A DNA stretch of 64,000 nt from Companilactobacillus nantensis DSM 16982 (GCF_001435815.1 NZ_AZFV01000008.1:16882-80881); one strand, 5' to 3'. Positions 36,220 to 45,741 are shown, numbered from the stretch's first letter. Notes: generated from the letters alone by a model not told the origin. Numbers and translations are program-made.

Positions 36220-37677
36220 ATGGGGAAAAATCTGCCAAATATCGACGGAGAATCAAAAAAGTCGTTTATTAGTTGGCCTGTCGTTGCTCTAATGGATTTC
36301 GTTACTGTTATTGGCTTCGATGATATTGTTTATAATTTCCATAACCAAGGTTTGGGAATTGTTTTTACTTGGATCATTATGTTATTTGTTTTCGTTGTAC
36401 CTTATGAAATGATGGTTGGTCATTTAGGTTCAACATTTAATGAAGAAGGTGGCGGCGTTACATCATGGGTTCGTGCCACTGGTGGTAATGTCTGGGGTTA
36501 TATTTGTGCCTGGACCGTTTGGGTTTCTAGTTTGCCTTACATTGTCGATGTTGCGAATTCAACTTTGATTTCCTTTGGTTGGTTGATCAACGGTAACAGT
36601 TCAATGTCTGACAAAATGAGCAATTCAATGTTTGCTCTCTTAACAGCTGTTATTTTTACAGTCTTCATTTTTATTCAACATTATTTACGCAATTCACTAC
36701 AAATTTTGAGTATTCTCGGTGGTGGCGCTATGTTCATCATCTCAATCTTGTATGTCGTGATGACTTTTGTTTATCTTGGCAAAGGTAACATGCCACATAC
36801 TCAACCATTTACGATTCAATCTTTTATTCCTAAGTTTGATATGCATTATCTTTCCACTTTCGGACTTGTCATCTTTGCGATGAACGGTTCAGAATTTGCG
36901 GCACCATATGTTACAGAGATGAAAAATGGGAAACGTGATTTTCCTAAAGCTATGTGGATGCTAGCTATTATGACTGGTTTTCTAACTGTTTTAGGTTCAT
37001 TTGCCTTAGGTGTCTTCTTTAATGCACACCATTTGCCAAATGACTTGAAAATGAATGGTTCTTACTATGCTTTCCAATACATGGGACAAGAATTTGGTAT
37101 GGGGCGTTTCTTCCTATACTTATTTGCTTTAACACAAGCTCTCTATATGATGGCGCAATTGGCTGTCCTTTTGGATGCCGGGACAAGAATGTTCCTTTCT
37201 GATACCGCCAAAGAATACTTACCAAAGGGTCTCACGAAAACTGATAAACGTGGTTTACCAATCAATGGTTACTGGCTAACGACTGGTATCTGTACCGTTA
37301 TCATGGTAATGAGTGCTACTTTGCCAAATATGAATTCAATCTTTAATCAACTCTTGAACTTGAACGGAATCGTTTCACCATATACAACTTGTTTCTTGTT
37401 CAGTTCCTTTATTCTCGTTAGATTACACGATGATAAATTTAAATCTGACTTCGTTTACATCAAAAACAAGTATTTCGCTATCCTAGTTGGTATTTGGTGC
37501 TTCGCTATCACCTTTGGGGCCGCCACATTAGGTATCTTCCCAACTGATGAAACACCGGGTACAGCTGCTTGGACACACGTTTTGACATTGAACATTTTGG
37601 AACCTGTTTTGATGATCCTAATTGGTATCATTTTGCCAGTAATTGCTTACGTTCAACGGTCACACGAGCAGGCTTAG
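36220..37677 (+). CDS. APC-family amino-acid permease
   Basis: A 485-aa transporter with about 12 TM helices. The APC pattern begins with SFISWPVVALMDFVTVIGF, and EEGGGVTSWVRATGGNVWGY is the typical second-helix region. ATG 36220 after AAGGGG is preferred over an upstream TTG that lies next to the repeat. The substrate is unknown. Single gene, with no terminator clearly visible before the next element. Confidence 0.85.
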   Translation: MGKNLPNIDGESKKSFISWPVVALMDFVTVIGFDDIVYNFHNQGLGIVFTWIIMLFVFVVPYEMMVGHLGSTFNEEGGGVTSWVRATGGNVWGYICAWTVWVSSLPYIVDVANSTLISFGWLINGNSSMSDKMSNSMFALLTAVIFTVFIFIQHYLRNSLQILSILGGGAMFIISILYVVMTFVYLGKGNMPHTQPFTIQSFIPKFDMHYLSTFGLVIFAMNGSEFAAPYVTEMKNGKRDFPKAMWMLAIMTGFLTVLGSFALGVFFNAHHLPNDLKMNGSYYAFQYMGQEFGMGRFFLYLFALTQALYMMAQLAVLLDAGTRMFLSDTAKEYLPKGLTKTDKRGLPINGYWLTTGICTVIMVMSATLPNMNSIFNQLLNLNGIVSPYTTCFLFSSFILVRLHDDKFKSDFVYIKNKYFAILVGIWCFAITFGAATLGIFPTDETPGTAAWTHVLTLNILEPVLMILIGIILPVIAYVQRSHEQA

Positions 37678-37746
37678 CATATTAATTCTTGCTTTATTGA
37701 ATTGATGTTAAAATATAAATAAGTATTTTGATATTAATCTGATAAT

Positions 37747-37775
37747 TTACTATTTTATATAAATAGCCTATAACC
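37747..37775 (+). promoter_or_regulatory. Possible promoter reading into element 14
   Basis: TTTACT, 17 bp, TATAAC, about 25 bp before the CTAG of copy 14. If used, it would transcribe the element as the leader of the DHH gene. Confidence 0.4.
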
Positions 37776-37799
37776 AAATTACTAGTTTTCTTATTTAAT

Positions 37800-37972
37800 C
37801 TAGTCGGAGGAACTTAGAATATTCACAGGCAGTGAAAGTGGCGTTAGCGATTTATCGCTTACACCACCGGACGTGTTTGGAGACTGGCTTGCAAGGCTTC
37901 AAACCGAGACCTGAGACCTTGGCTCAGGTCGGTCCGCACAGCCAGTGAATATTTCTAAGTTCTGGAGACGGC
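37800..37972 (+). repeat. Cloverleaf element, copy 14 (subtype I)
   Basis: CTAGTCGGAGGAAC to GGAGACGGC. P1: GAACTTAGAATATTCAC with GTGAATATTTCTAAGTTC. P2: GCGA/TCGC around TTTA, the clearest base-pair replacement in P2. P4: CCTGAG/CTCAGG. It lies 42 bp upstream of the DHH gene. Confidence 0.93.
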
Positions 37973-38014
37973 ATACAATATTATTAAATCTATAAAAAGC
38001 TGAGGGGTCTTCTT

Positions 38015-38947
38015 ATGATCAATGAAATTTTAAAAACAATTGAGCAGTATCAAAAAATTATTATTCTCAGACATCAAAATCCTGACCCTGATGCAATTGG
38101 CTCACAAATCGGTTTGAAGACAATGCTTCAAGAAGCTTTTCCTGAAAAACAAATTTACGTTGCTGGAATCGATTTAGCAGTCCTCGATTGGATTGGTAAA
38201 ATGGACCAAATTTCTATTGACACTTATCAAGATGCACTCGTTATTGCGGTTGATACTGCCAATTCACCACGAATCGACAATAATGGCGACTATCGTATTG
38301 CTGATAAAATCATTAAGATTGATCACCATCCTAATGTTGATTCGTTTGGGGAAATTAATTGGGTCGACGAATCCTTCTCTAGTTGTGCTGAAATGATTTA
38401 TACCTTGGCCGAAAAGCTGGCACCACTTAAAGTTTCACGGGAAACAGCTTTTAGCCTCTATTCCGGTATTGTTGGCGATACGAATCGTTTCTTATATGGA
38501 GAAACTGATTATCGAACTTTACGAATCTCAGCTGAGTTAGCTAAAACTGGTATCGATATTTCCCAAATTGCTTTGCATGAGGATGAAATGTCCTTGCAAG
38601 TTGCTCGATTAGAGGCTTACATCTTAGACAATTTCCAAATTACTGATTCAGGTTTTGGTTACATTATTATCCGTAAACCTGAATTCGATAAATTCCATTT
38701 AGACGACGGCGAACTCGATCATGCCGTGCCACTGATTGGTCGAATTAATACCATCAATAATTGGATTGTTGTTAGTGAAAAAGAACCTAATCACTTCCGT
38801 GTCAACTTACGTTCGAAGAATGTCGCAATTAACGGTGTCGCTGAAAAATTCGGTGGCGGTGGTCATCCCCTAGCTAGTGGCGTTTATGTCGGTAGCATGG
38901 AAGATGTTAATGCTTTGATTAAAGATATGGATAACTTAAATAAATAA
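38015..38947 (+). CDS. DHH-family phosphoesterase (NrnA-like)
   Basis: A 310-aa DHH/DHHA1 protein, likely nanoRNase/pAp phosphatase. The N terminus has ILRHQNPDPDAIGSQIGL (metal-binding DPDAIGS), DHH is in IKIDHHPNVDSFG, and the C-terminal DHHA1 motif is GGGGHPLASGVYV. It recycles 2-5-nt RNA and 3'-phosphoadenosine 5'-phosphate in the cytosol. It has its own SD (TGAGGGG), and a bidirectional terminator follows. Confidence 0.9.
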   Translation: MINEILKTIEQYQKIIILRHQNPDPDAIGSQIGLKTMLQEAFPEKQIYVAGIDLAVLDWIGKMDQISIDTYQDALVIAVDTANSPRIDNNGDYRIADKIIKIDHHPNVDSFGEINWVDESFSSCAEMIYTLAEKLAPLKVSRETAFSLYSGIVGDTNRFLYGETDYRTLRISAELAKTGIDISQIALHEDEMSLQVARLEAYILDNFQITDSGFGYIIIRKPEFDKFHLDDGELDHAVPLIGRINTINNWIVVSEKEPNHFRVNLRSKNVAINGVAEKFGGGGHPLASGVYVGSMEDVNALIKDMDNLNK

Positions 38948-38950
38948 ACG

Positions 38951-38992
38951 CAAAAGGAGCTAGTAATCGACTATGATTACTAGCTCCTTTTT
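38951..38992. terminator. Bidirectional terminator
   Basis: AAAAGGAGCTAGTAATC...GATTACTAGCTCCTTTT, between convergent genes. Confidence 0.9.
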
Positions 38993-39000
38993 TGATTCTT

Positions 39001-39657
39001 CTAAATATTTTGTTCAACTTTAATATTATAGTAAACAATTCTTGGTTCAAATTTCTTACTCTCAAAATGAACTTTGGTTAGTGATAAATTGTTTGGTTCA
39101 ATTTGATCCAGCATTTCGTGAGCGTATGTATCAACTAAAGCAGTCAAAATAGCACTATGTGTTACAACGATAACTGGTTTAGTTTCCGTTTGAAGAATTT
39201 TTTCAATTCCACTGGCAAAACGAGTCCAAAATGCCTTACTTGTCTCGGCTAAATGTGTTGAATCAAGCTTAGCAATTTTATCCTGCATCTCGTTGGCATT
39301 CATTTCCTGCAGCGTTGCCTCAACTGATTTACCAGAAATCTTAGCGTAAGTTTCTTTCTTAGATTGACCTTCAAAACTACCGTAAAATTGTTCTCTTAAC
39401 TCAGGCATTGTAACCATTTTAAAGATTTTGCCACCAGCGGCTTTAAAACCATTATTCAATTCCGTGACAGTTTGGATCGAACGATTCATATCACTGCAAT
39501 AAATGGTATTGGAAATGTCGCCTAAGTTACCAAGTGTTCTGCCCATTTGGTAGGCTTCCTCATGACCTGATTTAGTTAAAGGTGTATCAGACCAACCTTG
39601 CATTTTACCTAAATAATTAAAATAAGTTTCTCCATGACGAACGAAGTAGATATCCAT
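39001..39657 (-). CDS. Histidine phosphatase (PGM-like), third paralogue
   Basis: A 218-aa histidine phosphatase with YFVRHGETYFN and VVTHSAILTAL. It shares the MQGWSDTPL and ELREQFYGS patterns of the 9-10 kb pair but is more diverged. ATG 39657 follows TTAGGAG. Confidence 0.83.
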   Translation of the reverse strand: MDIYFVRHGETYFNYLGKMQGWSDTPLTKSGHEEAYQMGRTLGNLGDISNTIYCSDMNRSIQTVTELNNGFKAAGGKIFKMVTMPELREQFYGSFEGQSKKETYAKISGKSVEATLQEMNANEMQDKIAKLDSTHLAETSKAFWTRFASGIEKILQTETKPVIVVTHSAILTALVDTYAHEMLDQIEPNNLSLTKVHFESKKFEPRIVYYNIKVEQNI

Positions 39658-39741
39658 TTTACAAATCAACTCCTAATTGAAACGTAATTACAGAGAAAAT
39701 TGTAGGCTTGTCCGAAACAAAAGACAATTTTTCAAATCGGC

Positions 39742-40293
39742 TTATTTTTCAATTAAGGTTACGGGATTGCTCAACTGTGAGTTCAATAATTGTATCATCC
39801 GCTCAATTTTCTGATTTTCCATCTCATCAAATGACAAATCCAAATCTACTTCTTGTGAATCTTCCAGTTTCAAGCCTAAATAATAGGCACTTGGGTAAAA
39901 ATATACCAGATAAGCACTGGCTGCAGCGGCTTTAATATTAGCAGGAACTTGCATTTTCTTGCCAATAACTAAACTGGCAGTGTCGACCTGTTGAAGACTG
40001 ACAATGGATTGCTTACTACTTAACGGTAATAAGATAGCCATAATTCGACGACCCATCGTTTTATAATCGTAATAACTAATTTGTTGCTGATTGATTTTCC
40101 AATAACCGTAAGTATCTGACAATTTAACTGCATACAGTGCCACAGCTACGATAAAACAAAGCACTCCAAACAAAATACTAATTCCAATCTCTTTAGCAAA
40201 AGTATAGAAAAATACACTAATAATTATGCCCACAGCCAAACTAACTACCAGTGGCACATAATTAATTTTGCGACCAAACGTAAATTCCTTCAT
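39742..40293 (-). CDS. Stand-alone membrane/PH-like domain protein (XRE operon)
   Basis: A 183-aa protein. It has an N-terminal FGRKINYVPLVVSL motif, two TM helices (about 14-31 and 37-54), and a soluble domain with GYWKINQQQISYYD ... RRIMAILLPL ... LGLKLEDSQEVDLDLSFDE. The layout matches five other proteins in the window (48.0, 53.5, 54.2, 55.0 kb and the C-terminal half of the two XRE proteins). I call the fold PH-like only from layout (W..N...I.Y, then K.I.S..., then a L.LT..D.Q.I.LDLS strand). Last gene of the XRE1-XRE2 operon. Confidence 0.65.
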   Translation of the reverse strand: MKEFTFGRKINYVPLVVSLAVGIIISVFFYTFAKEIGISILFGVLCFIVAVALYAVKLSDTYGYWKINQQQISYYDYKTMGRRIMAILLPLSSKQSIVSLQQVDTASLVIGKKMQVPANIKAAAASAYLVYFYPSAYYLGLKLEDSQEVDLDLSFDEMENQKIERMIQLLNSQLSNPVTLIEK

Positions 40294-40305
40294 AATTGCC
40301 CCCTG

Positions 40306-41151
40306 CTACTCATCACGCAATCTATATAGCTCTTTGGTTAATTTAATATCTCGATTCTTCGTAATTTCCGTAATATTTTGTTTATCTATAAATTCAATAT
40401 TCTTTCGTTGTAAAAACGTTAATATCGTTGCCAACATTTTACGTTCATTGGAGTCAGGCCAATAATACTGGCGTAAATCTAAATAAATTTTTTGATTATC
40501 TTTAGTTGTTACAAGTAGATAAAACATTTCGTGCATCGTTTGACCCATATTGGGTACGTAATTATCAAAGGTAATCATCGAATTAGGATTGTAAGCAAAT
40601 AAATCAACTTTGATTTCAATACTTTTTATCTTTTTGTATGAAATAAATTGTGGCTTTCTAAGGTGAAATAAGGCTTTGAGCGGAATTATTAACTCATCAA
40701 TCCCCGTGTATTTACCCTTAGTATCACTAATATAAGTAATTCCCGTTCGATTCAAAGTCCAATAAGTGTAATAACGTTTAAAATCAAATGGGCCCATAAA
40801 CGTACCCATAAAATAAGCGATTATAGAAAGTAATAAGGCAATGAAAATATTTTCTATGGCTGCAATCCCACTGAATCCAATGATCAAAAGTACCAGAAAA
40901 AATACTGGCCAGCGATTCTTTGGTTTTCCATAGTCGAATGGAAAATGCAGATATGGTTCGCCGGTTATTAATTCATCCAATGAAATATCTAACAAACCAC
41001 TCAAAGAAATGAGGTTGTCAATTCCGGGCAAGCTCTCGCCTGTTTCCCATCTAGAAATGGACTGTCTGGAAATGTTCAATGATTCAGCCAACTGTTCTTG
41101 TGAAAGCTGATTCCTCTTTCGATATTTAACAATATTGTCGGACAAAACCAT
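40306..41151 (-). CDS. XRE regulator with membrane/PH-like C-terminal domain (XRE2)
   Basis: A 281-aa protein. Residues 1-60 form a Cro/CI-type helix-turn-helix (KYRKRNQLSQEQLAESLNIS, WETGESLPGIDNLISLS). Two TM helices follow at about 80-115, and then the same domain as in the small membrane proteins (YWTLNRTGITYISD ... FISYKKIKSIEIKV ... KDNQKIYLDLRQYYW). It is thus a membrane-tethered regulator that may sense a membrane signal. It starts 12 bp after XRE1. Confidence 0.8.
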   Translation of the reverse strand: MVLSDNIVKYRKRNQLSQEQLAESLNISRQSISRWETGESLPGIDNLISLSGLLDISLDELITGEPYLHFPFDYGKPKNRWPVFFLVLLIIGFSGIAAIENIFIALLLSIIAYFMGTFMGPFDFKRYYTYWTLNRTGITYISDTKGKYTGIDELIIPLKALFHLRKPQFISYKKIKSIEIKVDLFAYNPNSMITFDNYVPNMGQTMHEMFYLLVTTKDNQKIYLDLRQYYWPDSNERKMLATILTFLQRKNIEFIDKQNITEITKNRDIKLTKELYRLRDE

Positions 41152-41172
41152 TTCTAGACACCCCTATTATCT

Positions 41173-42048
41173 TTAAATTTTCGATTCATCTTCACTTTGC
41201 TTATCACGTAAATCATATAACTTCTTGGTTAGGACAATGCTTCTATCCTTGACCAGTTCCGCAATATTTTGTTCATCAACAAACTCAATATTCTTCCGCT
41301 GTAGAAACATAAGAATCGTTGATAACATTTGACGTTCTGAAGACTGTGGCCAATAGTATTGCCGCAAATCTAAGTAAATTTCCTGATCCTGTTTAGTTGT
41401 GATAATTAAATGAAAACCTTCGTGCATATATTGCGCTCTTGTTGGTGCATAGCCACCTTTCAGCCCCATAGCTGAATTAGGATTAACTTCAAACAAATCT
41501 ATTTTGACCGTAATTTTTTTCATTTGTTGATAGGGGATAAATCCCGTTTTACGTGCATGCAAGAGTGTCTTGATAGGAATAGTGAGTTCTTCCAAACTGT
41601 TATAAACGTCTTTATTGTTAATAACATAAGTAATCCCCGTTTTATTCAACGTCCAATAGATGTAATAACGTTTAAAATCAAATGGCGAAACCAAAATAAC
41701 CATCGTATAACTGGCCAAAGCTCCCAATAATGGCGCATAGAAGTTATGAAAGCCTGAAAAAATCAATACTGCAATTAACATGACCACTATCAAAAAGAAA
41801 ACTGGCCAGCGATTCTTTGGCTTCCCATAATTGTATGGAAAATGCAGATATGGCTCACCCGTAATCAACTCATCCAACGAAATATCCAGTAAACCACTCA
41901 ATGAAATCAAATTATCAATACTAGGTAAATTCTCGCCCGTTTCCCATTTAGAAATTGATTGCCGAGAAATACTCAATGCTTCAGCCAATTGTTCCTGTGA
42001 CAACTGGTTTTTTTTACGATATTTAACAATATTACTTGCTAAAGACAT
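41173..42048 (-). CDS. XRE regulator with membrane/PH-like C-terminal domain (XRE1)
   Basis: A 291-aa paralogue of XRE2. It has an N-terminal HTH (KYRKKNQLSQEQLAEALSIS), two TM helices, and a domain with YWTLNKTGITYVIN, FIPYQQMKKITVKI and TKQDQEIYLDLRQYYW. I chose ATG 42048 (GAGGAAG upstream) over an earlier GTG. Its promoter shares an unusual motif with two of the PH-like genes, so it may repress or activate itself and them. Confidence 0.8.
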   Translation of the reverse strand: MSLASNIVKYRKKNQLSQEQLAEALSISRQSISKWETGENLPSIDNLISLSGLLDISLDELITGEPYLHFPYNYGKPKNRWPVFFLIVVMLIAVLIFSGFHNFYAPLLGALASYTMVILVSPFDFKRYYIYWTLNKTGITYVINNKDVYNSLEELTIPIKTLLHARKTGFIPYQQMKKITVKIDLFEVNPNSAMGLKGGYAPTRAQYMHEGFHLIITTKQDQEIYLDLRQYYWPQSSERQMLSTILMFLQRKNIEFVDEQNIAELVKDRSIVLTKKLYDLRDKQSEDESKI

Positions 42049-42072
42049 CTGGCTCACTTCCTCTATACCTAA

Positions 42073-42106
42073 ATTATAGGTACTAAATTAAGGAAAATGC
42101 ACGCAC
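42073..42106 (-). promoter_or_regulatory. XRE operon promoter with GTGCGTGCAT motif
   Basis: Minus strand: GTGCGTGCAT (42097-42106), exactly 18 bp, TATAAT (42073-42078), the latter inside an ACCTA-N5-TAGGT dyad. The same arrangement occurs at 54138-54171 and 54859-54892. There is no TTGACA-like -35 box. Confidence 0.72.
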
Positions 42107-42133
42107 TTATTGCTTGCTAGCGTTATATAACGG

Positions 42134-42322
42134 CTATTTAATCATAAATGCTCCCACAACTAGGCAAATGACACCGATAATCAAAGAAGAATAGACACCC
42201 ATAAAGACATAAGGCTGAGGATTTTTAACATTCTTTTTTATATTGAAGTACATCTTTCGACCAACATAGATTTGATAAATTCCCATTAAAATAACCACGA
42301 TACCAATCATTTCAAGTCCCAT
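42134..42322 (-). CDS. Small two-TM membrane protein
   Basis: A 62-aa protein with TM helices at about residues 5-22 and 42-60 and a basic loop (GRKMYFNIKKNVKNPQPYV). It resembles the 71-aa protein at 49.5 kb in layout. It lies in an operon-like row with the next gene upstream and ends 86 bp before XRE1. Function unknown. Confidence 0.6.
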   Translation of the reverse strand: MGLEMIGIVVILMGIYQIYVGRKMYFNIKKNVKNPQPYVFMGVYSSLIIGVICLVVGAFMIK

Positions 42323-42366
42323 GATGATGCCCCCTTTTCTTAATCATAGGCTATTTTCAGACATGA

Positions 42367-42561
42367 TTAAATCCATTTGAAAATAAGATCAAAACTGAGA
42401 AAAATTAGGACCATTCCAAACGTTGAGCCAAACAACAGCAACAATCGAGCAATCCTAGGAAACTTATTCTTTGGTTCCCTCCTAATTTGAAAAAACGACT
42501 TTATCGTCAAAAAAATCTCCATACAGCCAAAAAACATTGCAAGAAAAGCAAGAAAATCAGA
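42367..42561 (-). CDS. Small two-TM membrane protein
   Basis: A 64-aa protein, MSDFLAFLAMFFGCMEIFLT onward, with two TMs and a central RREPKNKFPRIAR basic loop. I chose the last of three Met candidates; an AGAAG is upstream. Function unknown. A strong terminator hairpin and element 15 lie upstream. Confidence 0.5.
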   Translation of the reverse strand, partial: SDFLAFLAMFFGCMEIFLTIKSFFQIRREPKNKFPRIARLLLLFGSTFGMVLIFLSFDLIFKWI

Positions 42562-42644
42562 CATAATGGTCACTTCTTTCATCGAACTAAAACGTAATTC
42601 TTTAGCCCCTAAGTTAACCCACATAATAGTTTCAACCTGAACAT

Positions 42645-42690
42645 AAAAAAAGATTCAACCATAGACAAGCTGTCCATAATTGAATCGTTG
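42645..42690 (-). terminator. Terminator directly downstream of element 15
   Basis: Minus strand GATTCAA...GGACAG-CTTGTCC-like hairpin...TTGAATC, followed by seven T. It would stop transcription coming from the ABC operon through elements 16 and 15, or release a short RNA carrying the element. Confidence 0.82.
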
Positions 42691-42714
42691 TATTTATTAT
42701 TATTTTGAAAATAT

Positions 42715-42895
42715 GTCGCCTCCAGAAGTAAGAAACTTAGGTCGCTGTGGGGACCGATTGGAGCCAAAGTACGGTCTCCAGTCTCGATTTTGAACTTCGC
42801 AAAGTACGCGAATTTCAAAAGTCGTCCCGTGGTGTAATGGCTAAAGCCATAACACCACCTTCACGGCGACCTAAATTCTTACTTCCTCCGGCTAG
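42715..42895 (-). repeat. Cloverleaf element, copy 15 (subtype II)
   Basis: P1: AGAAGTAAGAAACTTAGGTCGC with GCGACCTAAATTCTTACTTC (shown as arms at each end). P2: TGGC/GCCA. P4: CTGGAG/CTCCAA with the loop enlarged to ACCGTACTTTGG. Ends in CTAG. Its P1 resembles copy 21 (AGGTCGC). Confidence 0.9.
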
Positions 42896-42984
42896 TTTAT
42901 TCTTTGTTTTGAATTGTGGTGTACTACTATTTGGCTTGGTTACTTTTTCGTAAATAACTGGAGTACCAAGAATTAAAGTATATA

Positions 42985-43164
42985 ACGCCGGAGGGAGAGC
43001 GGGATTTAACCAGCAGTGACAGTGGTGTTAGAACGGTGATTTCCCGTTCTTACTCCACGGACGTATTTTGAGATTTGCTAACTGTGCAAAGCTCAAAATC
43101 GAGGTTCGAGACCTTGGCTCGAACCGGTCCCACAGCAGGTTAAATCCCGCTCTCCCAGAGGCCC
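42985..43164 (+). repeat. Cloverleaf element, copy 16 (subtype II, diverged ends)
   Basis: P1: GAGAGCGGGATTTAACC with GGTTAAATCCCGCTCTC, perfect over 17 bp. P2 is enlarged: GAACGG/CCGTTC around TGATTTC. P4: GTTCGAG/CTCGAAC. The ends are CGCCGG and AGAGGCCCC, not CTAG and GACGGC. It directly abuts the stop codon of the 63-aa gene. Confidence 0.9.
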
Positions 43165-43356
43165 CTAAGAATTGAAATAGCTGGAAAAATTAAACATTGA
43201 ACCAATTAACGAAACAGTACCGATAACTACCATTATCAGGGAAAGAATACCTTGAATCGTACAGACATTATTCCACGGGAAGTCAGCTAAAAATGCAAGC
43301 CCCAAAATGCCGATCCAAAAGTATTTTCCTTTATAAAAATCACTATTGAATTTCAC
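43165..43356 (-). CDS. Small two-TM membrane protein, end of the YtrA-like operon
   Basis: A 63-aa protein with two hydrophobic helices (about 13-28 and 35-55). It follows the ABC permease by 104 bp with an SD (GGAAGGGGAA) before its ATG. Function unknown. Confidence 0.55.
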   Translation of the reverse strand: MKFNSDFYKGKYFWIGILGLAFLADFPWNNVCTIQGILSLIMVVIGTVSLIGSMFNFSSYFNS

Positions 43357-43460
43357 ACTGGTTCCCCTTCCTTACCTTTTTATTAAATTGATAATACTAC
43401 CAAAAGATATTTTTGTGCCAACTTCATCATCAACGTACGTTTTTCGCTCATGAACGTCAA

Positions 43461-44210
43461 TCATCGGTCTGTTTCAGCTTGATTTTCCAAAAGATATAGA
43501 CCGCCAAAGATTGATATTAAAATACCTATCACGTCGACTAAGCAGACGATTGGAAAAATATTATTTGGCACATCAGTATACCGATACATCCCGACTTTTG
43601 ACATTTCTGTTAAAGTCCAAAAAATAATAGCAAGTGCTGCCGCTATAATTAACAAGTTAAAAATTACGTAGAGTAACTTTTGACTTTTAATTTGTAAAAA
43701 GTCGTTGATATAATTCATCAATAAATGTACCAAAGTACTCCCCGTCCAAATCAGGACGACAGCTAAAAATATCAACGTTATATCCTTCAATAACAATTCA
43801 AACTGAATGTTATCATCAATTACCGTGTGGTAAAAAACATCATTACGCATGTAGTAATAAAGTGATCCCAGGAAAATAACCGATTCTATCAGACAGAAGT
43901 AAAAATAAATCAAACCAGATGTTAGTAAATTACTAAAATACAATTGGCTTTCCGATATTGGAATAAGTCTATATCTATTACTAGAAAGCACTTTCTCATT
44001 GAGGTTCACTAAAATAACGATACCTAAAATGAAAAATACTGTCGCACTAATGATCATGAGTCCTTGCGGAAAACTACGGAAAAAAATCGAATCAAATTTC
44101 GTAATACCAATAATAATACCAACCAAAATTATATTAATGAGCAAAGTCAAATTGATGGGTCTGAATTTGCTCCAAATTAATTCTTTACTTACACCCAGAA
44201 GGCTACTCAT
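43461..44210 (-). CDS. ABC-2-like permease, third paralogue
   Basis: A 249-aa membrane protein with six predicted TMs. It shares NEKVLSSNRYRLIPISESQLYFSNLLTSG (in part) with the permeases at 44.2 and 45.7 kb, so the three are paralogues. It is part of the GntR-led ABC operon; it may form the second transporter with the 44.2-kb permease and ATPase 2. Confidence 0.75.
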   Translation of the reverse strand: MSSLLGVSKELIWSKFRPINLTLLINIILVGIIIGITKFDSIFFRSFPQGLMIISATVFFILGIVILVNLNEKVLSSNRYRLIPISESQLYFSNLLTSGLIYFYFCLIESVIFLGSLYYYMRNDVFYHTVIDDNIQFELLLKDITLIFLAVVLIWTGSTLVHLLMNYINDFLQIKSQKLLYVIFNLLIIAAALAIIFWTLTEMSKVGMYRYTDVPNNIFPIVCLVDVIGILISIFGGLYLLENQAETDR

Positions 44211-44248
44211 ATTAACGGACCATCCCTAGTCATTATTTTGTAGTGTCT

Positions 44249-45019
44249 TTAACGAATTGTTTCTGTCCATCTCTTTAAGAGATAGATATTTATTACTGTG
44301 AAAAGTGCAATCCATGCAAAAGTTATTCCAAGAATCAACCAAATAACATTAGTTAATTGTTGTAGCGAGGCATTCCCTTGTGAAGTGCTATAAATCATTT
44401 CAAAGAACTTTCCGGTTGTTAAATTGAAAACAATTAATCCAACCACCGTTATGACAATATAAAGGATAAAGCTAACAAACTTTTGACGTGCAAATGGTAA
44501 GAAAGAACTAATCCAATTGATCAAAAAGTGAATTAATGTAATTGCCGTCCAAAGTAAAACTGTACTAAAAATTAATAACAAAGTTATTTGAAAGAATGTC
44601 AACACGCTTAGTCCGTTCATAGATGCAGAACTATACATGCTTGAACCACTCACAAAATAAATAATGTTTCCAATAATAGCTTCTAAAATTTGCAAATAAG
44701 TGAACGCAGCAAACGTTGTTAAGATATTACTGAAATACAACTTGGTATCAGAAGTAGGAATTAGACGATAATTACTACTTGTAAATACTCGTTCATTACT
44801 TCGTGCTACCAAGACAAAGCCAACAAGATTAGCAATGATAATAGTGCAATAAAACGCTTCAAAAGAATGTTCTGGAATCAAAACTCCATCCCAGTTGCCG
44901 GTAAATATTCTCAACAAATCCAACACAACTAAAAAGATTAAATCAACGATGACAATCCAATTCATCATGCGCCATTTATCACTCATTAAATTTCTAACTA
45001 AGCCCCTAAATTCAGTCAT
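44249..45019 (-). CDS. ABC-2-like permease, second paralogue
   Basis: A 256-aa membrane protein with six predicted TMs and the shared motif NERVFTSSNYRLIPTSDTKLYFSN. It starts 4 bp inside the end of ATPase 2 (ATGA overlap), which suggests translational coupling. Confidence 0.77.
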   Translation of the reverse strand: MTEFRGLVRNLMSDKWRMMNWIVIVDLIFLVVLDLLRIFTGNWDGVLIPEHSFEAFYCTIIIANLVGFVLVARSNERVFTSSNYRLIPTSDTKLYFSNILTTFAAFTYLQILEAIIGNIIYFVSGSSMYSSASMNGLSVLTFFQITLLLIFSTVLLWTAITLIHFLINWISSFLPFARQKFVSFILYIVITVVGLIVFNLTTGKFFEMIYSTSQGNASLQQLTNVIWLILGITFAWIALFTVINIYLLKRWTETIR

Positions 45020-45726
45020 TTTGAAACACTTCCTTCATAAACCTGTTCATAATATTCTTCGACACCCAAGTGGTATTTCTCTTGGATAGCTTCAACAGAA
45101 CTGACTTGGTAAATCGTCTTATCTTTGATAATAATCACATCATCTAACAAACTAGCGATTTCAGTCACATAGTGATCACTAATAATAATGGTCGAATCAT
45201 CATCTTTCCAACGAATAATACTGCTGATAATTTTCTTCCGTGACATACTGTCGATACCACTTAATGGTTCGTCCAACAAATACAACTTAGTTTCACGTGC
45301 CAAAGCTAAAGCGATAATGAACTTACCTTTAGTACCTGTCGAGAGAGCTGATAGACGTTTATCATCCTCTAACTCTAAGAATTTAGCGATGTCCAAATAC
45401 TTTGATTCCGAAAAATCAGGATAAACATTTTGATAAAATCTAACGATATCACCGATTTTAGTATTACGATTAAAACCACCTAATTGATCACTCAAACTGA
45501 CGTTTTGTTTGATTTCACTTTTCTTCGTTGCACCGTCCACCGTTATAACGCCTTCAGGTAGAGAATTAACACCTGCTATCAAGCGCATCAAGGTTGTTTT
45601 ACCGGCACCATTCTCACCCAGTAACCCGATGATCTTGCCGCTGTTTAAATTCAAATTAATATCTTCTAAAATTGCTTTATTATTTTTCTTATAATTCAAA
45701 TTCTCAATTTTTAGTAAATCTGACAT
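45016..45726 (-). CDS. ABC transporter ATP-binding protein 2 (YtrB-like)
   Basis: A 236-aa ATPase. Walker A is GENGAGKTTLMRLI, Walker B is LYLLDEPLSGIDSMSRKKI, and the H loop is IISDHYVTEI. The signature is LSTGTKGKFIIALAL, an LSTGT variant in place of LSGGQ, as is seen in YtrB/CcmA-like and bacitracin-type exporters. Paralogue of ATPase 1. Confidence 0.85.
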   Translation of the reverse strand: MSDLLKIENLNYKKNNKAILEDINLNLNSGKIIGLLGENGAGKTTLMRLIAGVNSLPEGVITVDGATKKSEIKQNVSLSDQLGGFNRNTKIGDIVRFYQNVYPDFSESKYLDIAKFLELEDDKRLSALSTGTKGKFIIALALARETKLYLLDEPLSGIDSMSRKKIISSIIRWKDDDSTIIISDHYVTEIASLLDDVIIIKDKTIYQVSSVEAIQEKYHLGVEEYYEQVYEGSVSK

Positions 45727-45741
45727 TTCAGTAACCCCCTA